Assembly: GCA_003260075.1 (NCBI GenBank)
Contig: QLIY01000479.1
Span: forward strand, 11,700-75,699
Source of the DNA: Phallusia mammillata
Lineage: Eukaryota; Chordata; Ascidiacea; Phlebobranchia; Ascidiidae
Length of the DNA stretch: 64,000 nucleotides
Direction of reading: 5' to 3'
The notes beneath the pieces are model-generated. The model did no database searches and had not been told where the DNA came from. It worked only from the letters and a program-made list of their open reading frames with translations. Made by a program: the position numbers and the translations under genes. Positions 12,935 through 26,300 of the stretch are shown here, piece by piece. The first letter of the stretch is position 1, and each line of letters begins with the position of its first letter.

Positions 12935-12990
12935 TTGAATAAGGAACTGAAGATGTCATTTAGGCGAAATATATATCTTCACATGAAACC
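12935..12990 (+). repeat. dispersed repeat, GGCGAAATATAT family
   Basis: GAATAAGGAACTGAAGATG followed by TTAGGCGAAATATATATC resembles 56462-56520 on the same strand and 62705-62757 on the other. A short noncoding repeat family. Confidence 0.5.
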
Positions 12991-13360
12991 GTAAATATTC
13001 TGAAGAGACAAACAAGCCAATATATTTTTTTTTAATTACACGTTTCGACAAGTCTGTTTTCATTTTCAAATGTAAAACTCAGGCAGCAAGTAAAACCAGT
13101 GAAAAGGCGAGAAAACATGGGTTAAATAATTTGCGACATGACCTCTAATGTTAAAATCTGTTTCGCAACTTTTGCGTTAAGTCAGCTTTCCGCTAAGTTC
13201 CGTAACTTGTCAAGCAGTTCGGAAGCGTGATATATTTCAAAACACAATGAGCTTACGGTAAACATCCGGCGTTTGGGTTTATTTACGTCATTTGGCATTA
13301 ACTAGATTAATTATGTTTCTATAAAACATAGGCACGTTGTATATGCTATTAGATTGGAGG

Positions 13361-13597
13361 TAGGATAAACCACCGGATTAAATGTGTTTTACTTAATTTG
13401 CAACTAACTGGTGCAAAATATCATGTATACAAATAAGCGACACCTGCCAAAACGTTGTGTAAGGGAATGACGGGGGGGGGGTGAGGCGGGATAAACCACC
13501 GGATTAAATGTGTTTTACTTAATTTGCAACTAACTGATGCAAAATATCCTGTATACAAATAAGCGACACCTGCCAAAACGTTGTGTAAGGGAATGAC
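13361..13597. repeat. false tandem duplication around G10 tract
   Basis: About 110 bp at 13361-13471 recurs at 13489-13597 with three or so substitutions and no indel. The tract is at 13472-13481. Confidence 0.85.
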
Positions 13598-13934
13598 TAT
13601 ATGCGGTCGCCTTGAAAGCTTGAAAAAGATATCACTTGAAATCGTTGGGCTAAATATAACACAACATAGTTTAAAACCGTGTTTCTTATTGATTTCTTAT
13701 TGAGTTGTAGTTGTTTTTGATGATAAGTTTTATATTTAACATTTTGGTCACTAAAAAATATCAAAAGTTGTAATAAATGTGGTAACACTAAATACAAAAT
13801 GGCAGGTGCCTTTATTCTTGAAAATGTCTGTACTTTGCCTTTACTATTAACTAAAACGAAAGGAAAAACATAAAATCGTAATGTACGTGATGGAAATTCA
13901 TGTGTTTATCGCGCACTGTACTAGTCGCATTCAG

Positions 13935-14040
13935 TGTTATTTACCATGATGAATTCGACCTGTATAGGACGTCGAAACGTCGGAATAAAATTACATTTGC
14001 CAGAGAGCTATGTAAACTTGATATTATGCCGGGCAGCAAT
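13935..14040 (+). repeat. dispersed repeat with GACGTCGAAACGTC core (copy 2)
   Basis: Best-preserved core in the window: TGATGA, then a hairpin-capable CGACCTGTATAGGACGTCG, then AAACGTCGG. Matches the copies at 7884 and 43735. Homology to a hammerhead-bearing retroelement end is inference. Confidence 0.55.
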
Positions 14041-15129
14041 ACCTTATTATACGCAATGTACGTGCTAGTTTTTTGTTGAAGTCGTCGTGACACTTTAGGT
14101 GTTTTTGTCAGTTCTCTGCCAGCTACCAGAGTTCGTGCATCTCAAACAGTAGGCCTCAACTTAATGGATAAAAGGCGTTGAACCTAAATATGGACCCGCA
14201 AACTTCGTATGAAAGATGAAAATCACCATCAGTAGTTTACAAGACTGTCACGTTTTTTTGCTGCTGATTTTGTCGAAAATTTGATGGTAAATAGACGAGA
14301 CGTTATGCAAGGAAAGATTTCTGCTTACTGCTTGGCACAGTGGGAAATGTTTTCCCGATAAAACTGCGTTTTAAGGAAAAGTCCAACCTGTTTTTGTCGC
14401 GTAAAAATGAGTTGACATTTTTTTTCACAACATAAACATTGTTTACACTTTTCTATGAGATAAATTGGAACACTATGCTCTTTGTGGGTACTAAATGTTG
14501 TAGTATATTTTAAGAATTGTGACTAAAACAATCACAAACGGTTTTGCACAGACAATAGCTTTGGGATATCTAAAAATACAGAAATGGACAAACATTTTCG
14601 CGCTGCCCAAGGGTTAAGTATTGTATTGTGGACCCGCCTTTAACGAAATACTAATGTTTGGTGCATACAATTTTACTACAACACAATAGTCAACATGACG
14701 CTAATGTTGTAAGAAAGTGGAGTAGTTTTACAGTAAAAAAGTGACTAGATATAATAATGGTCAATGATACCCAAATTTCACTCATTTTGTGGAGTTTAGA
14801 TAAGTAAGTAATTCGGCGTGAACCATTGTTTGCCCGCACCATGGATAAAACTGGTGACCATTTCCAGTGTTAGGAAGGCTTGTGAACCAAAAAACTAGCA
14901 ACCGGGGTTTAAGTTAAGAAAAGGCGTGGGTTAAAAACTAATTAACAGGCTTACTCGAATAATCCAAATTTAAATCCGCCTCAGGAATGCATTAACGATC
15001 ATAACTTTACCAGAAATACTAAAAAATTAAACTGTGGGGGGGGGGGTAGTTGTTTACAAATCTCAAACAAAAGTTTACACTTCACGGATGAAGCTTCGCA
15101 AAAAGTAAACAACAACACAGCGAGGTTGG

Positions 15130-15500
15130 GCTTCGAAAAATTTCCCGCTACTCCGCTGCCGGTATTTGTTGAGCCCTTCAGCGCATGGAGAGCGGTTTTC
15201 CGGCCAAATATCACGCCTGCTTCCAGGAGCTGGCACTGGGAGAAGCGAAACTTTCTGTGAAATTACGGCGCAAATCGGCCTAACGCGCCCGCAACCGGAC
15301 AGGAACGTGCCATTATTTTATGTAGGTCGTATTGAGATATCATCTCCCCACGGTAGGAAATGGTGCCGACGTTATCTTTGGCTAATTTTGCCGTGAATCA
15401 GGTATCCAATTGCCGCGGCGCGGAGCAACGGGCCCGATGTCTTATCGTCGCAATACTATTTTACACGCAGATGATGATAAAGCACCCAAGCAACAGTTAG
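15130..15500. promoter_or_regulatory. CpG-rich island, candidate enhancer or promoter
   Basis: Dense CpG and balanced base composition compared with flanking AT-rich DNA. ORFs of 76 and 65 codons inside lack similarity and splice context. It lies about 5 kb upstream of Irx gene 1, as expected for a developmental regulatory element, but nothing in the sequence proves this. Confidence 0.3.
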
Positions 15501-17633
15501 GGGAACCGATCACACATAAGATTGAATGCATATTGAAGCTAAAGGTAAACTTTCTAATGCTCAATGCGACGAACTGCGGTTCATGTAAAAAGGAGATTGG
15601 ATTGTAAAATGAAACCCTAAATTTGCTCGGCAACAGCGACTGTTGAAACATTTCTCCAATATGTATTTACACTATACAAGCTCGCTTACGGTTTGTTTTT
15701 TGTTAGGCTTATTATTAAGTCCAGATCTCGCAATTCTAGGTACTTGTAACTGATAAATAAACTGGCCAATAGACAATAGTTGTTAAAAACGACATGCTAA
15801 CTCCTGAAACGTTCCGATAGTGATATTGCGGTTAAGGACTAGCTTGCGTTTTACCATAACCGTTTTTCAGATAACAATACGTCTGCTCCATTTGCAGAAA
15901 CTTTTCATTTTGATTATTGTAAAAATAAACAACGTAATTTGTAGATAGGTTTTGTTTTATTTTTTAACAATTATATAACAATTATTTTATTGCTTTTTTG
16001 TATAAGAATTATTGTGGCTTTGGCGTTTGTTGCATGCGCAAAATTAAAACTCTTACGGAAACAATATTCACGAGAAGAACTTTTCAAAAGAATCCACATC
16101 AAGATATTTACCTCAATTCGAGTTTTAGGTTAAAGTTTCAGCAAATTTCAACAAATACACGGTGTTCAATCACAAATACACGCCGAATGTTATGTGGAAA
16201 TGTCATCAGGTTTCCTGCATTATTTATGCGTATTGTAAGTGCTACGACCTCTGATTCATATGTCAGAATTCTGCAGTGATTATGGTGTGAAATCGACATA
16301 GCATTGTGATAAAGGGCTCATTGTTGCATAACTATAAAGCCACCTTTGCAGGTTTTTAAGCAAAATTGTCGTTTAAGTTGGGGGTGCCGATGCCACCTCA
16401 TAGGATTTTCAAGCGTACCGCTAAAAATTCTTCTTTTTGCATACTCGTCTTACGTTTGAGGGCAGTGGCAGTGGAGTCACAAATTGATTTGGAAAAAAAA
16501 ATTGGCAACAAATCAAAAACTGTGTAAACCAAAGTTGTAGAGCTTAATGACCATAAACGGGATTCCTTTATACAACCACAAAGCCTTATTTTCTACCTGT
16601 TTTTTTTTGTTACCAGTCCCAGCCATCACATTAGTAAGTTATAAAATGTAGAACACTTTAAGCCAATCAGTGGAAAACAGTTAAACAAGAAGTTAGGCGA
16701 GAGAAAGAAATTTGTACTTCCACCCCAGTTTAATCTTACAAGATATATTTTCACCCTTGCATTACTCAATAAACTAAAATAACGACAATAAAAAAACTTT
16801 AACTTAAAATTCCTTATCGTGCAAAAACTGACAACGTTATCAATTGTTAAATATACTTTGCACGTTTTAAGCGTGAGTACATGCCTTGTATTTGAGGTAA
16901 CCTTGCGTAAAAAACGTGCGACAAGGTGTCTCTTTTATACCTAAATGTCGTCCATGCGCTTACGCAATGCATGTAGCACAATAATGTTTATTTTATTAAC
17001 GGCCTTGCCCAATAATGCCGGGGCTTCCCAGCCAAACCCGCACACCTTTGATTAAATCGAGAAAAACATTTGCAGGATTATTGCGATGTATTACGTCAAA
17101 CAACCATAAGCTGACAATGTAATATTTAAACAAATGTTTGATTCAAGCGAACCAGTCACCTAAACGCTGTATTAAATCTTTTTGTACCTTGGACTACAAA
17201 TGAAAGTTTCCCCGATTATCTCAATGAATTGAATAAAACACAATTTTCTAATACACGGTTTCGTCTTAACTAGATCAAGTCAGAAATTGTGAAATAAAAC
17301 TTTTTCATGCCAAATAAAAGAAATAGTTTGATCCAAAGTTGACCTTTAAAAGCCACCAATATATTTTTTCTATTTGATTGTTTTTTCTTCGCCACAGCCC
17401 TCAGACATACAAAATAATAAGTCGCTCTTGGCACAAAGCAACTGTGGGATTTAAAATGGCTGTCCAGTTTTCTCTGTCAGTACCAATAACCACAGATTGA
17501 GCGCATACGGTTCGTTGGAAAACCCGCACTACAAGTAACGAATAATAGCAATAGAAAAGTGTATAAACTGTTGCTGACAGGTATAATAAACTAAATGATT
17601 CTAATAAGGAAAATAACTAGACTGAATAGACTG
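15500..17633. other. intergenic, nothing recognised
   Basis: AT-rich sequence without a supported coding frame, RNA gene or structured repeat. Confidence 0.4.
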
Positions 17634-17745
17634 AAAAAGCGACATGCTTTATTAATCAAACGTTTCCGTAAACGCTCATCTCATATCACTGATGCTGTCA
17701 TTAGGATTTGCCGAAACGTTTAATTTATAAAGCATGTCGATTTTT
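17634..17745. mobile_element. fold-back element with 34-bp arms
   Basis: The left arm (17634-17667, containing CGACATGCTTTATTAATC) is the imperfect reverse complement of the right arm at 17711-17745; the loop is about 44 bases. The right arm contains CCGAAACGTTTAA, the same signature seen in other repeats here. Confidence 0.6.
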
Positions 17746-17922
17746 GCGTCTGTTTAGGCCGTTTTTTATTTCTTTTTATGAACAGATCTGTGTATAGGAT
17801 CTGATTCTGACTAGCACTTTTCTGGGAAAAAGTGCATCAAGAATAATGTTAAGCGACCTAGTAAACAATGGGTTTTTGATTTTTACGGCACAAAAAAGTT
17901 ATTTTTCTCTACGTGGTTGTGA

Positions 17923-18158
17923 GATGCGTAAAAGCTTAATCATGACAAGGGCCGGATACACATGGGTCGGGATCGTCCCGTCTAAACCGTGACGTCACAC
18001 AGGTAGGCGAGGGCGGTTCCTGGAAGTGCTCCGTAGGGGGGGGGGAATGCGTAGAAGCTTAATCATGACAAGGGCCGGATACACATGGGTCGGGATCGTC
18101 ACGTCTAAATCGTGACGTCACACAGGTAGGCGAGGGCGGTTCCTGGAAGTGCTCCGTA
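17923..18158. repeat. false tandem duplication around G10 tract
   Basis: About 112 bp at 17923-18035 recurs at 18047-18158 with a few substitutions. Each copy contains GTGACGTCAC, a CRE-like palindrome. The tract is 18036-18045. Confidence 0.85.
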
Positions 18159-18159
18159 A

Positions 18160-20049
18160 TTGTGCCACGACTGAACGATCGTGTCGTTACTAAGGCGGGC
18201 GCCGGAAAAACTCTCCGGTTTGGAACAAACGTGGTTAGAATTTGGCGCAAGTTTAATGCCATCGGCTGGGATTTTTGAAATACGGTCGCACGTAATGCAG
18301 CCTGTCGAGTATTTGACACGTTTTTGAAATAAAATAAACACAAGAAAAATGCTTTTCATGCTGATCAAGCAAAACGCACTTTAGTGCTGGTGTTAAAATA
18401 GCCACCGTAAGTTTTAAATAGGATATCTCATTTACAGTGAATTTCTAAAAATACAGGCACAGCACATTTTGCTATATTTCGCTTCTGCATGTAAATACAG
18501 AATTTTGTTGACTGAAAAGAATCGTGAATTTCAAATGGGGCCATTATGGGCTCATATGTACAGAAAATTTTCTAAAATACATTTCATGAAATGTCAACAC
18601 GCACATATTTTGATAGTAAAACAAAGATTTTTGTTGACTCAAAACAAACGTTCAACAATACGTATAGTCTTGGAAACCACTCTGATCTATACTTGTCCCT
18701 ATTTTAAAGATCAGAACATTCAGAAACTAAACATTAGATAAGAGGTTGGTACAGAGTGGCGAAAAAATTATTCATTGCTAAAAATCGTTCGGGTACTTTT
18801 CCACTGAAAAGTTTCTATCTTACCGAGCGGCAGCATTCGCCAAATATGGAAATCTAGGTTGGATGAAGCTAAATTCGTTTTTACCTAATCAGTTCTATTT
18901 ATAAATGCGGTCACGCCTAATTAGTGTGGATACAAGCTGTCTTAGTTTGCAGCAGCCCATTGTCTTGAAGGTGTGTGATAAACCATTGTTACAACCATTT
19001 TTATTACAATTTTTCGATGAGAATTCTGTGATCGCGGGTCTGCATGTCCGTTTCAGGGCTGATCCCAGTATGAATGTGTTCATCTTGGCTACTTTCATAA
19101 AATGTACATCTAATGTCCAGTAACATTTCAGCCTTTTGCAATTCCTAATAGTATTTTGGAACGAAACACAATATGGTTGTTGAATTTGTGAAACTTCCCT
19201 AAGATACACTCTTCTCATAAGCAAAAAATATTTTTGTGGCATAAAATTGGTTGTGTGTGACGTAGTCGTGTTAAAGATACTACTTACAACCGGAGGCGTT
19301 GATTTTTCATTTTGTCGAAGAGAAAATAAAACGCGACGTCAGCTTTCTGTGTTTTTGTTGTGTTAGAGCGCGACAAAATGCTTTGTGTATAACGATGCCA
19401 TATACAAGGGCACAAGCAAAACTTTAAACCAAAACCGTTATTCTGCAACAGTGCGAAAATGTGCTCTTTGCCAATTGTTTTCCATAAAACGCGTGTTTGT
19501 GCCTAAATTTTGGAAAATCATAATTCAAAACACCTGAGATAGATACGCGAAATACATCAAATATTCAATCATATGTGTCAAAAACTCAAAACATGATTCA
19601 ACAAGATTTCCTGTAATCTTCAGGCTTCCTCAATTTACACCCAAATCACAACGAAGACTAATTTTTATTACTTTCGATTAACGCTAGCGGTTTTTACTCG
19701 CTTTTGTGAATTTGGTGTCAATTTGTATTGTGGTTTGGCGGCCAGTTAAGACCGTCAATTAAAGTCTCACTTATAATGTTGTAAGCCTGGTAGAAACATA
19801 AAGCCGGCGCCAACGATGATGAATTGATTAGACAAGAGAAAATAAAGAAAAAGGGCGGCGGCGTTTTTCTTTTTTTCGGTTCGCTCTCTCGTATTGAAGC
19901 AAAAATCCCACGTTTCTGCGATAAAGTTTCGAGGTGATTTTAGGGTATATGAGAAGGCAGCATGGGAATTTGCTCGCGCAGATCTATTAAGCAGTGCAGG
20001 GGGAGGTTGATGCCGTAGTTGGCCAAATAAAGTGCTTTAATTTGCTAAA
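18160..20049. other. intergenic upstream of Irx gene 1
   Basis: No supported coding sequence. The patch at about 19800-19990 is richer in CpG and polypyrimidine and could be promoter-proximal for Irx gene 1. ORFs of up to 115 codons on either strand are unrecognised. Confidence 0.35.
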
Positions 20050-20345
20050 ATGAGTCAAATGAAATCGTGAACTTGAAAAATGTTTCGTACAAGTTTTGTT
20101 TTAGATTGAAGAAAATATACAAGTTTAATTTCATTAAAATTTGGTATCGGTCAAAAATAGCTTTTATAATCATTGTCTGTGTTATCCTGTAGGGGGGGGG
20201 GGCTGAGTCAAATGAAATCGTGAACTTAAAAAATATTTTGTACAAGTTTTGTTTTAGATTGAAGAAAATATATAAGTTTAATTTCATTAAAATTTGCTAT
20301 CGGTCAAAAATAGCTTTTATAATCATTGTCTGTGTTATCCTGTAG
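20050..20345. repeat. false tandem duplication around G11 tract
   Basis: About 141 bp at 20050-20191 recurs at 20204-20345 with a handful of substitutions; tract 20192-20202. It lies just upstream of the predicted Irx gene 1 start. Confidence 0.85.
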
Positions 20346-20389
20346 CAATTTAAAACTAATTTATTGGCATTTAATATTGAAAACCGATC

Positions 20390-23300
20390 ATGGTCATCCA
20401 GCAACCACCAACCAACAGCTTCTTTCCTGGTCGCGCCAGCCTTGATTATTCAGCGGGAAATGGGCATTCCATTCTAGGCGACACGGCACCACGATTTACC
20501 GGGGTCTACACTGCGCAGTCAAGCTGCACGGCTCTGGTTTCGCCGCCAAGATTGTGTCCACAAGCTCCGGTTACACCGGTGGAGAACACAAACCGATACA
20601 CACCAGGAATACTTGGAAGATACTCTACAGTGGTAACTACTCAATAACTTTTCGTGTGTAATTTAATTTAGGTTTATGCCTTACGTACATGACCTAAAAA
20701 CTTCCAAAATATTCTGTACCTAAATCATTGCAGAGTTTGAATGATAAAAAAAGTTTTAGGGTGATTTGGGGGGGGGGTTAAAAACCAAAATATTCTGTAT
20801 CTAAATCATTGCAGAGTTTGAATGATAAAAAAAGTTTTAGGGTGATTTTTTAAACTTCTTTCGACTCGTCAAATTTATTTTTTTCAAAAAACGTGAATTT
20901 AAACGGTTTGAAAAAGCATTGATACAAAGCATCGACATTTGAAATAGTCGCTGGTTAAGCGCATGGAGTAAATTGACGAATGCGATATGTCTCAGATTAT
21001 AGAGTACACATTTTTTGAGAGCACCTAAGACTTTTATTTGGTACAAATGATAACCGAGGTGTTATTTGGGGGGGGGGAGGGTAAATTGACGTATGCGATA
21101 TGTCTCAGATTATAGAGTACCAGTTTTTTGACAGCACCTAAGACTTTTATTTGGTACAAATGATAACCGAGGTGTTATTTTAATAAGTTTGAAATTACAC
21201 TTTTAAACTAACTCGCACCTATATTAGCCCGCTACCGTCCGAAAGTCGCTGCATTTCGCAATTAGAAACAACAAGGGATTGAGACGGCTCAGTGACGGAC
21301 GATCCCTTCTTGTCCGATAATTGCCACTGGACGTGTTTTGACAGCGGATTTAGCCCAACGACGAATCGCTTTCTAAATGTCGCACGAAGCTCCCTCAAGC
21401 GTAGATTAAGCTACCCCACTTAAGGGCTGACCAACTAAATAGGAATATTCACCATTTAAATAGGTGATAAATAACAAAAATGCAAACGTAAAGTCAAACA
21501 ATGCTTGGTGATAAATTAAATTAACAATTCATTTTTGAATTATACAAGAAACTGATAACAATACGTCAGAACACAGCAACAATTGTGATGGAAATGTTTT
21601 TTTCTTAATTGCGCATTTTAGTCGTTCATGCGGGGTTTACCTCACTGCTTTGCACAAAATAATTCTTTCGTTGTTTGTCGAGTTTTGTTCGTATTTCCTC
21701 AAAAACATACTGTTCGTAACATCAAGAAAAATCTACTCATTCCGGTTTTAAAGGGTTTGGTCTGTATCATCTAAAAATTTGTATTTCCTCTTTAGAGTCC
21801 TCCAGTGGAAGGAAAACCTGAAGTGGGTGAAATGTGGTATGATGGTTATTTACCAACAACGAGAAGTTACTATTCCTACAGCGGCTACGGGTGCCAGGCG
21901 AGGTAAGTTGACTCGACGCTCTTGTTCGACGTTTTACCAAATCAACTGCTGACGTTACCCCCTAGACGCCGCAAAAAACAAGAAACTGAATAAACAGCCA
22001 TTTTTGGGCAATAAGAAATATGTTTGTGCAAAAAAAACTAAATTTAAACAGATGAATTTTTACTCCTTCCCATTTTCACACACTTTAATTTAACGGTTTC
22101 ATTTGTGTTCAAGTCCGCTTTTGACAAATAGTGACTCATTTAAAAATGACAATATTCCTGTACTTAAACCAGTGCATATAGCCTATCAATCCAACCTCTT
22201 AACGAAATCTGATCTATTTGTAAAGCTAGGTGGTATACGTTATTTCACAAAAACGTTCAAATTCGTTTCATTCGATTACATTACATTCGGGTTGAGCATT
22301 CTGTTTTAATCGGAGTAAAAACAAAAATATATTTTAATACGACGCCATTTTGATGCTACCTTAAATCGCCAGCAATTAGGCTACAGTCGATCAGCGGCAA
22401 GCGGTTATTTAGGTTTAACACTCGCGCGGTGAAGGTCGTGTGTTCGGGCCAGGGTGGGGCCAACGACAACAAGACTATCGCTTGTCTCAGACCTCGCTAC
22501 GTCCGTGCAAGAGACTGTGTGCAATTGCGCATTGCCCAAATACGCAAGCCTGCTAATGCGCGAGCTCACAAGCACAGTAGGGTATTGTTTTGTTGTCATC
22601 ATGAATCAAGTCAATCTGGATTTGACGTCTTTGTTTGTTGCCGTGTCCAGAATTTCGTGCATGGCCTCGAGCGTTATGACGACACACATGAGCGCCGCGC
22701 GGACGCGCCACTGGGTGTCTTTGCTTCCCGGCGTCGATTCCGCTATTTCGGCCACCGGTTCGGCGTCATATCGAATGTTATTGATTGACGCGTTATTGTT
22801 TTGTTTGCGGTATCGGTGCGTCTTCAACATAAGTGCCATGCGTCTCAAGCAACGCTCCGCTCATAAACGCACTAATGTAATAGATACAAGTCACTACCTC
22901 ATTGTTCATTATCCGAATGTTAAATGGTCTGACTTTGTTAATTTATCTTTAAATTGAACTCTCACCTATTTACTGAACCTAATTGAGATTAAGAAACACA
23001 AATGTAATAGCACGATTGGAGTAAAAAAATCGGTTGCGGTAGGGATTTAATCCTGATGAATTTAGGGGGGGGGGGGTTCATTATCCGAATGTTAAATGGT
23101 CTGACTTTGTTAATTTATCTTTAGATTGAACTCTCACCTATTTACTGAACCTAATTAAGGATAAGAAACACAAATGTAATAGCACGACTGGAGTAAAAAA
23201 ATCGGTTGCGGTAGGGATTTAATCCTGATGAATTTATCGTAAGCCTGCCCCCTCCCAGATGACACGGCCGCAAAGTTTCCGTATCCGTAGATATAACTAA

Positions 23301-26300
23301 TCATACTTAATCTCAGATTTGCACCGACCTCCATGAACGACCCTGGGCACCGTAAAAATGCCACCCGCGAGTCGACGAGCACTTTGAAAGCGTGGTTGCA
23401 GGAACATAGCAAGAATCCATATCCGAGCAAAGGAGAAAAGGTTATGTTGGCTGTCGTGTCAAAGATGACTCTGACCCAGGTAAATGGCTCGGTAATAAAA
23501 AGCTTCAAAAAAGAATTCAAATAACCTAAGTTGTTTGCTCAGAATATCAAATAAAAACTTTAAATTCTTGTAGGGTAATGTAAAATAAGTTTTAGTTTTG
23601 GTGCTAATATTCGCATTTCGTCATTGGGCCGTAGCGTAAACGATGCGAGTAAAACTTTTTCCGAAACCTATCTATCTTTCACGGCGAACTAGGTTGCTGC
23701 GGTATTGTGATCGAAAAACACCTCTTTACCGACCAAATTAGCAAAAATCTGCTTGTGTTTTAAAAAATAAATGTTTCCTTAGGTTTCAACATGGTTTGCA
23801 AACGCAAGACGCCGCCTTAAGAAGGAAAACAAAATGACTGGGGGGGGGGCAAAAACACATCCAAATAACCTAACTTTCTACCTAGCTAACTTTTTTAATA
23901 ACCCAACAAAAATATTAAATAAAACCAATATCAGAATAATTTTTGTAGTGTTCTAAAGTTTTTCATGTAAAATAAACTTCTAGTTTTGGTATTAACGTTC
24001 GCATTTAGTCACTAGGTAGGCCGTAGCGTAATAAATGAGAGTATAACTTTGCTAACTTTACTGAAACGTGTGTGTTAATACACACTCGGAAATCTTTCAC
24101 CGTGCCCTTTTACAAAATAAATGTTTCCAAAGGTTTCAACCTGGTTTGCAAACGCAAGACGCCGCCTTAAGAAGGAAAACAAAATGACTTGGATTCCTAA
24201 ACATCGTCCCAACGACTCGGCAAGCCTTTCCAGCCAACAAAGCGCTTCGACTGATCAATCAATGCGAGCCGCAGGTAAACGTTGTAGTCAATGTGNTTGT
24301 GTTTTAAAAAATAAATGTTTCCTTAGGTTTCAACATGGTTTGCAAACGCAAGACGCCGCCTTAAGAAGGAAAACAAAATGACTTGGATTCCGAAACATCG
24401 CCCCAACGACTCCGCAAGCCTTTCTAGCCAGCAAAGCACTTCGACTGATCAATCAATGCGAGTCGCAGGTAAACGTGGTAGTCAATGCGGCGGTGTAGTG
24501 AAATGTTTACAGTATACTGAGCGTGGGCACACGGTCAAGATGTTATCGCAAGAGCCTTTCTCATTACTTTCTTTAAATCCTAACTGCGCCTGCGACTGCT
24601 TAAAAATGTAATCAAAACGGCATCAAACCTATACAAATCGCATAAGTAGGGAAATGTTAGACATTTTGGCGTTCGCAATCACACAGAGTGTTTTGATAAT
24701 TTTTTCAGACTTTTTTCTTGTAAATCGCAACAAAATTCGACTGTACAAAATTAAAGAATTGCCTTTGCGTATTTTATCGCTTAAAATGTGGTTAAATACC
24801 ACAGTTGATGAATAATACATAACATTAGCTCTTACCTCTTGTAATCCGCCATTTTCAAATCATTCACAGACGCAGAACTCGAAGACAAGCCTAAATCCAA
24901 AATGAGTTGCACGAATAACCTTAGACTTGAATCAGCGCCAATTTCCAATGTCGGTACATCCCAAGCTAGCGGGGGGGGGGGCTACCTCTTGTAATCCGCC
25001 ATTTTCAAATCATTCACAGACGCAGAACTTGACGACAAGCCTAAATCCAAAATGAGTTGCACGAATAACCTTGGACTTGAATCAGCGCCAATTTCCAATG
25101 TCGGTACATCCCAAGCTAGCGCGGCCATTTTGGATCCAGCTTTACGCACCGAAAACACAGGATTTCCCAGACTTGAACACAACAACTACAATTCTACATT
25201 GTCAGGCTCCTACTATCCCTGCAATAATCAGCCCTGCTGGGAGAACAACGCCTGTCCTCCTAGATTTGGCCAAAAACCTGCCGATTTGTACAACTGCAGT
25301 CAACCTATTGTGTGCGGAGGGCAGGTTCCCATGCCCAACAATTATCCGTACTTGTCTCACAATCATTTGTTGCCTAAAAACATCGGTGCTTTCGACACAA
25401 ATACCAGTCAAAACTTGGCACAAAGCGATAAACTTCAAAATCAAATGAAGTCATTTTGCCAAGCACCGACAAACGGTTATTGTAACGTCACAGAACCTGT
25501 ACATACGCAACAAAGCAACCACGTGATCACAGCCAACCAATCACCGTGGAGAACCGCACAAACTGGTAACGAACATTGCATTTTAAGTTTTTCGGGGTCA
25601 AACGGTGTTCCTGTCCCTAAATCGGGTTCAAACGCGAGTTTTTCTGATGATTTTACGTCGAATCGAGGCAACGAGGGCTCACTTTCAACTGGATACTGCA
25701 GTGAAAACGGGGGGGGGGAAACGAACATTGCATTTTAAGTTTTTCGGGATCAAGCAGTGTTCCTATCCCTAAATCGGTTTCAAACGCGAGTTTTTCTGAT
25801 GATTTTACGCCAAATCGAGGCAACGAGGGCTCACTTTCAACTGGATACTGCAGTGAAAACGCGAATGAGCCAGGGGACTGGTATTCCAGCAAAAACGAAG
25901 GTATGTTTTACGATAAATTATGTTGGGTTTGCTTTAACAAAAAGCAACTCTATTTTGGGCTTAAACGTGTTTGTGAGCCCAAAAGAATGGAATGGCCTTT
26001 ACTGTAATTATGTCTGGAGATTTCTTTTATTTCTCATGTTTTGGACATTGTGTTGTAAACAATACCTAATGAGACAATATACAGAAATAAAAACAGGATC
26101 AATTTTGGCAACTCGACAAAGCATGACAAGATAATGATGTCGCAACTGTTTCCATTTCTGTAGCTTTAGGTGGTTAAAGTTGATTACAACCCAAACTATG
26201 AGGCATTGATAGTTTTCTGTTTACAAAACTAAATGAAAACCTGAATGTAAACTTTATTATTTTTATATTCCAGATTCATCTCCGGAACCACAATGTGATT

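Larger units (their letters stand above)
11130..15130. other. intergenic, no supported gene
   Basis: A 113-codon ORF at 12024-12365 lies in a CpG-richer patch that also has an octamer-like ATGCAAAT; no similarity is recognised and no splice partners are seen. A repeat at about 12935-12990 and the duplication at 13361-13597 are listed separately. An 11-G tract at 15036-15046 has no obvious duplicated flank. Confidence 0.4.

Noticed and set aside
23783..24468. Three tandem Irx homeobox exons as a real mutually exclusive exon array
   Set aside because: The copies alternate between two allelic versions and are separated by a G10 tract and an n, like every other join; the first copy is truncated mid-exon.
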